Below, piece by piece: positions 46,088 through 55,600 of a stretch of 64,000 nucleotides of DNA. How positions within the stretch are numbered: position 1 is the first letter of the stretch; each line of letters starts with the position of its first letter. The notes beneath the pieces are model-generated. The model saw only the letters and a program-made list of their open reading frames with translations. It was not told where the DNA came from and ran no database searches. A program made the position numbers and the translations under genes. Source of the stretch: Malania oleifera (lineage: Eukaryota > Streptophyta > Magnoliopsida > Santalales > Ximeniaceae); contig NC_080422.1 in assembly GCF_029873635.1 (NCBI RefSeq), positions 1,406,001-1,470,000 of the forward strand, in the 5' to 3' direction.

Positions 46088-46423
46088 CGAAGGGAGGAGA
46101 GAGTTTGCTTAGTTTAGAAGTAAAAATTTGGATTTTAGATACTTATAGAACTGGATTCGTCGACGAGCCACGTCATTCGTTGACGAGTCCTTCAATAATT
46201 TCATCGATGAAATTTAGTCCTCGTTGACGAAATTCAGTCGGTTTCAAAACCTCTCTCGGTATCTCTTTGTCGACAAATCCCTTGTATTCATCGACGAATT
46301 TTCTAAAACCCTCGTTGACGAATCCCCTGTATTCGCTGACGAAGTCGACTATCTCCTTCTGTTACTATTTTCATTTCCCTTCCTCTTTATTATTTAAATC
46401 TCATTATTATTCAGGTTGTCACA

Positions 46424-46699
46424 ACTGCCCTATCAGTAGAGTGAGTATTTTTTAGAGTATATATGTATAGCCCTAGCCCAATTGAGGGTATTTTGGGAAA
46501 CAATCATATATGTATAATTGGAGACACATTTTAGTACTCTGGTATTGTATATTTTTTGGATTGTGTTTATATGGATTCCGCTTTCCGCTGTTTAGGTTAA
46601 TGGTTTGGTTTAGTTTAGTAGGCACCAGAGCATTATAAATCTTACACTATAAAAAAAAAAAAAAAATCAAAACTGGAAAAGAAATAGCAGGTCGTTACA
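46424..46699 (+). mobile_element. terminal fragment of a plus-strand Gypsy LTR
   Basis: It ends GCAGGTCGTTACA at 46699 and has the CTCTGGTATTG and TTCCGCTG(T) features found near the ends of other LTRs here. Its upstream part was displaced by the minus-strand Gypsy whose LTR ends at 46423. Confidence 0.65.
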
Positions 46700-47789
46700 T
46701 GTTGCATGTTTTATGATAATATGAGTTAAAATGAGATTTTCGTGGCGTTATTTTATTGCATAAATTATATACAACATCTTTATGGTGTTGTTCATTTTAT
46801 TGCATAAATTATATATATAATTTCTATGATGTTGTTTTAATTGCATTAAGTATATATACAAGGATGTTTGTTTTAGTAAATTTGTTGGTATAAGAGCAAA
46901 GGGACAAATGATTCTTTAACGGCCCCAATCCTCGGACTTTAACTCTGGGGTTTACTAGTTTGGCAAATGAGTATTTGACGACCATTTCAGAGAGTGCTTT
47001 GATATGTACAAATTATATAATAGTATGTTTAAAAAAAACCCTTATAACTAAGAAAGTTCAAAATTACAAATGTTCGGTACCGTAACTTAAAATTTACAGA
47101 AATCATAATGTACCCACACTGTTTATAGAGTGGTTTTATATGACAGTGAAATTCTCCTAAGTGCACACCTGGGTCGTTCAGAACTTGATATCTCACTTAT
47201 AGTTACAATTTGATTTAATTTGATTGGCTAGCTAGCTAAGTTCAGTATTTGAATTGCACAATCCAGTCATGAGAGTAAATATGACTTACAGTTAATAGGT
47301 CTAAGGGAGGTATGATTATAAAATTTTACTGCTATCATTGATCATAAAAATTTTACACATAAAATTTTAAATTTACTTTTATTTTAAATGCAGTTTTGGA
47401 GTTTCAATATTAAATGTTATTTTATGAAATTATAATACTATGAAAGCTCATCTTAGCCACACACTAATAATAATATTTTTTATTTACTAAGCGTCGTCTC
47501 ACCCCAAATATTATTTTACATTAGAGATAATTTTTAAGAGTGTACCAAAATTCAGGCATAACAAGTGTGTGGATGGGAAGAAAAAGAATAACTTAGATTA
47601 AAAAATAGTATAATGACAATTGGTTATGTTTGTGTATTTTAAAATTTTTAGGAATGTTAATTTTAATATTTAAGATATATTTGTAATAAAACTAATTAAT
47701 ATTCTGATAATAAAAATATTTGAGGTTTATTTACTTTCTCTGTCGAAATATTTATAAAAGGTAAGTATTACCAAGTTTGGGGCATGACA
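46700..47789 (+). mobile_element. highly diverged Gypsy LTR relic
   Basis: Landmarks of the LTR family are still visible in order: TTCGGTACCGTAACTT near 47072, GCACAATCCAGTCATGAG near 47255, CCACACACTAATAATA near 47458, GTCTCACCCC near 47495, an AAATTCAGGC acceptor-like site near 47550, and GGGGCATGACA at 47789. The sequence between is AT-rich and degenerate, suggesting the oldest LTR in the nest. Confidence 0.6.
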
Positions 47790-47868
47790 TTCAATGTAAA
47801 AAAAAAAAAAAGGAAAATTTAAACCATCCAATTACTCCCCTTGGGGTGTATTTTTAGACCAACAAAAT

Positions 47869-47915
<47 letters not shown>

Positions 47916-49150
47916 TACATATTTTAATAATTGTTTTTTTTTCCATGTGCCGTTTTATGTATTCTTTCTTTCGTTCTCTTTCTCCCTCTTTCTACGTACA
48001 CTCGAGTGGAGGTAGTAGGAAAGCTCTTATGACCCCACTAAATTTTATTTTTTTTAATAATTTGCCAAGCTCCCCACTAAATTTTACTTTTTTTAATATA
48101 TATTTTGTTAACTCTCTCTCTCTCTCCCCCCATGTGAGAGGTCCACAAAAATTAATTTATTTTGTTTTCTACTTTTATCTCCATTTTTTTCGTGGGATTG
48201 ATTCACCTCAACAACTTTTCTCCCCAATAACTTTATATTATATTTACACAAATAAAGACATAAAACTAATGAATTATTAACTATCACTTTCTTTATTCTT
48301 TACATACATTCAAATTATATAATTTATTTAATTACAATTTATTAAAAAATATAAAAATATATTTACCATATTACATTTATATTTACATTTATTAAAAAAT
48401 AATAAATTTAATCTAAATTTAAATTATTAAAAAAAATGTATACCATGTTATATTTATAAAATGATACAAACAATTTTTTGGAATTTAATATACTGTTAGA
48501 ATTTTTGTTTTCTGTGGAGCGTGGGTTTGTATTTCTAGTTATTTACAAAATTAATTTTTTTGACAGACTCTTAAAATTAAATTTATGAAGCGTGATAAAT
48601 TAATAATTTATTTATTTATTTATCTAAGTATTTGAAATTTTATATAATTGCATTTATATTATTAGAATTAGGTAGATGGAAACTTGCGTGGCTGATTTTT
48701 ATAATGAAAGGGTCATAATTTACATCATATTAATTGTTGAAATATAGGCTGATTTTAAATGTAATTAAGTTGTTTAAATATATTTTAAATCTATATTTAT
48801 CATTAAATATTGCAATTACAAAATGAATAACTGAAAATATAATTTTCGGCCAGTCGCACGCTCAAATTAATCAATATTAGCAAGAATTTTTGCATTTATA
48901 ATGTAAAATAAATTGTTAAATAAAAATTATTCCGCAAATAAAACAATATTTTTCTGTTTATTTTTGGAAGCATTCACGTGCATTGCACGTGCAAATACAC
49001 CACTACTACTAGTAGACAAAAGCAGTCAACTAACTCATTGCACGCGTGCGTATCTATTCGCGATCAACTCACGCATGTATGTATGTATGTATATGTATGT
49101 GCATATGTATGTACATTTCATGGTATACGGTAATCTGTATATACTGAGAC
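47790..49150. other. AT-rich spacer and putative promoter region
   Basis: (TA)n at 47871-47907, a short direct repeat (CCCCACTAAATTTTA at about 48034 and 48073), and otherwise AT-rich DNA. No coding region. The last few hundred bases, including (GTAT)n near 49077-49105, lie directly upstream of the CID-type gene. Confidence 0.6.
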
Positions 49151-49264
49151 GAGGGGGAAAGTGACTCAGGTGAGAGTGGCGTGGGTTGAACAGTCTTCAC
49201 CGTTCAGAGCGATGTGAAGGTCCAAGCCTCGATCCGAAGAACTCCTTCGATTTTCTTGCTGATT

Positions 49265-49360
49265 CACTGCTGCCAAACAAGGAGAGAAGAAGAGGAAGAA
49301 GAGAAAGAGGAAGAGGAAGAAGAAGAGGAAGAGGAGGAGGAGGAGGAGGAGGAGGAAGAG
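49265..49360. repeat. GA-rich purine tract in the presumed 5' UTR
   Basis: A run of GAGGAAGAAGAGGAAG-type sequence ending in (GAG)n. GA/CT-rich leaders are common in plant 5' UTRs. The antisense reading gives a serine homopolymer that should not be taken for a protein. Confidence 0.85.
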
Positions 49361-49507
49361 AATTTGGTATTTGTTACTGTGTAAGAATACACACACTGGT
49401 TTCTGTTTCTCTCGACCTTTTCAAAACATCCGTTCTTGTTCTCTCTCTTTTGTTCACTTCCTCCAGGGCGATCTGTAGGAAATGGAAACGATTTAGACTC
49501 GGCAAAG

Positions 49508-49639
49508 GTATGTCTTCGAAAGTCGAAACTATTTTTATTCATTATCCTCTTTCATTTGTTAATGTTAAATTGTTATGAGCCATCGGGAGCTCGCTCGATC
49601 GATCGATGATCCGTCCATTTTTTGACATGAAACCACAGG
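49508..49639 (+). other. CID: probable 5' UTR intron of the CID-type gene
   Basis: The donor CAAAG|GTATGT at 49507/49508 and the acceptor CCACAG|GGG ending at 49639 enclose 132 bp of T-rich DNA 44 bp before the start codon. Predicted from splice consensus only. Confidence 0.6.
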
Positions 49640-49683
49640 GGTATTTTGAGAGGAGTGGCTGAGATTCTGGAGACTGGGAGTCG

Positions 49684-52600
49684 ATGGCGGTGGTTGAGAA
49701 TGCCGGAGTCGATTTGGGGATGAGCATGGGCTCATCGAGTAGAAACCTCGAAAGTACCGCAGCTGTGGAATCTAGCATTTCCAGTGATCAGGGCCAGACC
49801 AAGCAAAACCACGTTAGGGCTCGTCTTGCTGATCCCAGCTTTCACCAGCAGAATAACAATGTCCCCATTCTTCCGACGCACGATCAGGCTCTCTACGTGA
49901 AGATGCAGCAGTTCCAGCAGCACCATCAGCAGAATCTGCATGCTCATCATCGTTCCAACGGCGATGAATTGCATATGAATGGGGATTCTGGGAACTTCAA
50001 AGCAGACATGAGGGACTTGGAGGAGCTATTCTCGAAGTTGAATCCTATGGCTGAAGAATTTGTGCCTCCATCATTATCTAACCATGGATCAAACGGTCAC
50101 CTCTACACAGACAACCCAAATTTGACGAGGAATGGATATTTTAATGGCAACATTGGTCGACGGGTATACCCTAGCCGTATTTTGCATATGTGAAATCCAT
50201 GTATACTTGTGCTTCTTGTTTAACATAGCATTTGGAAACGCTTATTTGGTACTCGAGTTTGAAATTCTTGTTGAATTTGGATCAAGTTCCATACAATTTT
50301 ATATGAAAATTTGTCCAAATCCATCCAATATCAAAGTCACAGCCCCAAATCTGCCCCTTCAAACGCAATCTTAAGAATTTCTTTTGTTTAATCTTCCTTG
50401 ATTGTTGTGTGTAGAAGAGGAATGGCTATGTTCCAGGAAAGCGGAGGATGAACAGTCGGACAAGTATGGCTCAGCGGGAAGAAATAATTCGGAGGACTGT
50501 ATACGTGTCTGACATTGATCAACAGGTAAATACAGCACTTGTTATGGTTCCTATGGGGCGATGGCTTAAATTACTTGGACTTATGTGCTTGATTCTTCTG
50601 TCACAGGTCACTGAAGAGCAGCTTGCAGCTCTATTTATCAGTTGTGGGCAGGTTATGATGTTTCTGGTTACTTTGTGGGTGTGATTTTTAGTATGCAGAT
50701 TGAAATTTTCTGCTGAACCAATTCCTTTTTATGCACACAAAGGTCGTTGATTGCCGTGTATGTGGTGACCCGAATTCTGTCCTGCGTTTTGCTTTTGTTG
50801 AGTTTACTGATGAGGGTAATGCTAACATTGCTTTGCTAGGGTTTTTAGCTAGTGCTCAATGCATTTTTTTGGTTTTGTTGTACTGTATGTGATGATTATT
50901 TTCCTGGTGAAACTTTGTGGTTGCAGAAGGTGCACGGGCTGCTTTGAATCTAGCAGGAACTATGCTTGGATATTATCCTGTAAGGGTGCTGCCCTCTAAA
51001 ACAGCAATTGCACCAGTTAACCCAACATTTTTGCCTAGGGTGAGAAATGCTAGCTGTTATCCCTAGAAATTTGTAATTTTGGTTATCACGATATCTTTTC
51101 TTCTTATTTTATCTCTTTGAGCTGGTTATCTATTGGACTTTGGACTGCAGTCTGAAGATGAACGAGAGATGTGTGCAAGAACCATTTACTGCACAAATAT
51201 TGATAAGAAGGTAATTTTCAGACTCTGTATCACTGAATTTATTTAGAACAAGGATTGCAAAACTCCCTTTTTATTATATACTATTGTTCTTTACAGATTA
51301 CACAAGGAGATGTGAAGATATTTTTTGAATCAGTTTGTGGAGAGGTTTGTGATAATTCATGTCACTTTTTATCAGGAAAAAAAAGGGAAAAACATTTGCC
51401 ACAATTGTTAAAATACTGTTTTTTTTTTTTTGGGGGGGTAAAGCTTTGACTATTCTATTAATGAATATATTCATTGGTGCATTTTGTCTAATGCAGGTTA
51501 ATCGCATAAGGCTTCTTGGAGACTATCACCATTCTACTCGGATTGCTTTTGTTGAGTTCGTAATGGTAATTCCATTTTCTAATTTATGCATGTCAAATTC
51601 CCTGTTTCTTATAATGAGTTTTATTTAGTTATTTATTTTGTGTTGCTGGTCTTTCTTTTTAAAATGCCCAAATCTGTAAAAATAAGGGGGATCAGTGGAG
51701 TGGAGGTAGGGGGTGAATGAAAAGTTTTAAGACTAAGCTGAGGGATGAAAATTTTTAAGCTGAGGGATGAAAATTTTTAAGTAGACTGGTTTTATCTCAA
51801 AGATAGTAAGATATATAGGTTTAGTAGACTGGTTTTTTCTCTTAAAGATAGTAAGATATATAGGTTTTCTCAGTTAGTTATTGAAGAAAGAGGGAAATAT
51901 GCAGTAGCGTGTTCCATGAACCATGGTTATGTCAAACTCTAGGAATGCTCTAGGGTATCAGGGAATTGTTTTCATGAATCTTTATTTGGAAAATCAGGTA
52001 ATGTCACGCAAAAAGATGAGGTCAACTACTGAGATTTTTTAAGGCCATATATTGCTTAACCTTCATGCTGTCATTCTTTGTTAAACTTACTTGGGCCATT
52101 TAATTAAAAAACTACTTGGTTTGTTTATAAGCATGAGTGGTGCTTCCTTCTACTTCTAGATTCCTTTTATTATTCAAAGTTTTGAGTGATTGAGTGTTCA
52201 ATGGAATGTTTGGGACTTCTTTGTTGTTATTAATTCTCTAGTAATTGAAAAGGTCCAAGAACTTATGCTGTTTTTCAACAGTGATTCACATGTCAATGCC
52301 TAAAATACAACTACGATAATTATGAACTATGTGAAGGGTTTGAATGATTTTATCTGTTGTCTCTCCACATGGATGTCTTAATATGTTTCTCAATATTCAG
52401 GATTGGTAGCATGTTGCTGGATGGATGGCTTCTTGGTCTTTCTTGGATGGGAGGGATTAGTTCTGATGTCATTCAGGAATTTCTATACCATATCTGTTTT
52501 TTTTTTCCCCCAAATTTTCTTGACTGTGCGAGTGTCACTCAAAATTAAACATGTGCTTAGTTGTCACGAGCCAAGCTTTTTCAAGGCATTATGCTTGCCT

Positions 52601-55600
52601 GTGACTGCTTGCCTTGTGTGCATTTGATAGGTTCCCATTATGTGATAACAGTATAGGTTTTATGCTTTTGAGTATATTTATGTCTTTAGTGTAAAGTCGG
52701 AGTATGACTCCTCAGTCATTTTGATGTTTCCTAGTGTCAAAAATAAAATAGCATATAAAACTCTTTAAGCAAAGGTGAGTGTCCATCAATCTTGTAAAAT
52801 TTACTAGCATTTTGTAAACATATTTAGCCCACTTGCCTCCCTCGCTAAACGCACGCTGCTTATGGTGGTGTTGTTAATAAATTACGTTGCTTCAATATTT
52901 ATTGCGTGTTTATCATTTGCTTTCATAAATTGCTTATTGCTTTCGCTTGCTTTTCATCAATTGCTATGAACGTGTTCCTGTGGTAAACCATGGTATTCTT
53001 TGGCTGAGTGGCTAAGCAAGAGTGCTTTAGCTAGTGCTGCACGACCCTTCGCAAAATGCAAAGTGTTTGGCCTGTGACATTATTTATTGAAGTTTCAGAC
53101 TTGTATGGAATCTTTTAGGTTGTGTTTGAACTTCCAAGGGTTGTTTTGAAGGATTTAGAGCTCACAACATGTGAATGTGTAGATGTCAAATGCCTAAAGA
53201 GAAAGGAAAAGAAATACATGGGTACTGAAAAAATGATAGTCAAAGGAAGACTGATTCTTATTGAATAATTTTGATCAAGGGAGGGCTATAAAAGTTGAGT
53301 TTCAACTTCACCATTGCCAAGCGAATCTTCCAAATACTTACAGGTTATTCTGTGATGCTACTTTGCAATAGAAATGTATAGGAGAAATCATGATAGATTT
53401 TGTTGTGTATATTCATTTTATTAAAATGATCCAAAGACTGCACTTGGGAACATCATGTTGGAGCCTTATATTTGTAGTTGTTTGGAATTTTTTGTTTAAT
53501 TCCGTAAAATTCCAGACCCACCCCCCCCTCCTTCCAACTTTATTATGTTCAGAAATGCAATTTGACGATCCTTCAATTGTATATTTGTATTACAACCCAC
53601 TTGAATGATGAATCATTGCAAGAAGGGCACGACCTCCAAAGTCATGTCAAGAGGGACCTAGCTAGCATGATGGAGAGATGTTAGATCTTTAAAGCATACT
53701 ATGAATAATTACCAATCTTTTGTTTTGAGGGATATATTTGTTCTAGAGTACATCATTTCTCATAACATAGATCTTTCTTCAAAGGGAAGCATCAGAGGGA
53801 TACCATTTTGATAGATTGTAGGGAGGATTTTAGGAAGAACCATACAGAAGGTGTGTTGGTAAGTTAAAATTGGTTGGGATGATAACTTTGATTGGGAATT
53901 TTGGACTATCTTAAGGATTCTTTGGGGGTTTATTCTTGTAAATCCTTTTCTGATCTTTTGACTACCGCTAATTTTTCCTTTTCGCTGCATAAAAAAATTT
54001 GGAAAGTGAAAGCACCTGCGAAGGTTGAGGCTTTTATTTGGTTGGCTGTGCTTAATAGGGTTAACACCACTCTCCATATGTGTGCTTTTATGCTTTAACA
54101 TTTCAGAAACAGCTTCTCATTTGTTTTTGCACTGTGATTTTGCTTGGAAATGTGGAAGAAAGCTTTTTGGTTTATTGGGAGAAAGTTAGATTTGCCATTT
54201 GCCCAAACTTGGTGGAGAATTTGTTGGGTAGCCCTTTTATTAAGATGCTGCAGTATTATGGAGATGTGCATTTTCTGCAGTGTTGTGAGGTTTATGGTTG
54301 GAGGCTTGGAGCATATGCATAATTTTTTTGGGAAGAAGCTGAATGTTTCCTTGCTTTGGGATAATTCATTACGTAGCCTCGCTTTGGGCTGTTAGCTTGG
54401 GGTGCTTCAAGGGAATGAGCTTTTCTAACATAAAAGAGTTTTGTTTTCTTTGTTGGCTTGATTGATGTTTTTCCCTACCTTTTTTGTTTTGTCTGCTCTG
54501 ATTATGAGGATCTCTTATTCTCCTTTTTGTACATTCTTTCTTCCTTCATGAAATTATCTTTTGTTAAAAAAAAAATCAATACATAATAAAAGCAAAAACA
54601 GTTGCCTACCACCTCACTGTTTTTTTTCTAATCTGTTTTTCCTGCCAAGCAAAGTCTTGATTTTGTTTTTTTTTGGGTCTCCTGTTTTCCTATTATGTGT
54701 TAAATCTTTCAAGCCAAATTATTGTACACTTGTTTTTAATGACGTGCAGTTTATCACTTGGGTGCGTGCCTGTGCTTTTTGCTTTGTGCTTGAGTTCTAA
54801 GAGTCCATGGTGCTCAAGTGTGCCTAGTTCTTTTAAAAGCACTGCTTACATCCTTCTTATTCAGGCCTGTTTATGCCTGAATCTTCTGCAGATGTCTTTG
54901 AATCATTCCCACTTATTGAGCAGCTGAAGTTATCCCACTGCCAAAAAAAATTAAAACCTGCTTTTTAGATATCATGGATATTAATTTGGAAAAAAAAAAA
55001 AATCAGTCTTAAAGTGGTGCAAGGCAGGGGTGGCAGTGGCAATGGTGGCATTGGTCTGCTTTATAGCAGAAGTATGAATTTATTATCTTGACTATTTGTA
55101 TTACAATTAGTAGTGTTAGGAAGGCAGGTTCCCTTGCTTGGGAATTTGTTATAATTGTTGAAGTTTAGAATATGAGAGAGAGAGAGAGAGAGGGAGAGAG
55201 TGAGAAGATAGGAAAAATACAACCGGTATATTTTTTGTGATTGTGGTGAAGAGCCTCTACCAACCGTTACAAGGCTATCTATGCTGCTTTTACTCGACTA
55301 ACTCTGCATTTATATTCCTAGAAGCATGGTGGCTAAAACTTATCCCAGTCTCTATCCTCATCCTTATATTCAAATTCCCTTTATCTGGGCATGTTCCAAA
55401 CCTCCTTATCTGGAAAGGATTTGTTTGAACTTGAAATTAAACCTGATAATGTCCTGTGTCCTATTATTTTGGAGTCAGTTTGCCTTTTTAACTTCATATG
55501 GCTGGCTTTTACTATAGCCTACGGCATAGAACTGGAGAGCTCAGCCATGTGCCCTTCTCTTGCTTCCTTTTGGCCGCTAATGTTGGGATATCCTTCACTC

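Larger units (their letters stand above)
42218..46423 (-). mobile_element. 5' LTR of the minus-strand Gypsy, interrupted
   Basis: Plus strand TGTAACGACCTC...GGTTGTCACA (the final TTACA decayed to TCACA). Own length is about 2.0 kb without the nested LTR at 42608-44809. On its sense strand it has a palindrome cluster (46150-46350), a (GA)n tract (46044-46084), a GTAAGA...TTTCAG interval at 45913-45816 (98 bp), a TTACGGCCTCGTGCCGAACAT minisatellite (45300-45395) and a conserved block near the GGGCAACATGAAT/CTCACCCC region. It has inserted into another LTR whose end is at 46424-46699. Confidence 0.88.

Noticed and set aside
49264..49542. Minus-strand serine-rich frame
   Set aside because: It is the complement of the GA-rich 5' UTR of the CID-type gene.
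51255..51628. Short plus-strand open frames around exons 7 and 8
   Set aside because: They read through splice sites of the CID-type gene; the spliced frame explains the conservation.
54561..54927. Two overlapping hydrophobic frames (79 and 84 codons) suggesting membrane proteins
   Set aside because: T-rich intronic DNA gives leucine/phenylalanine-rich translations; no start context, homology or codon bias.
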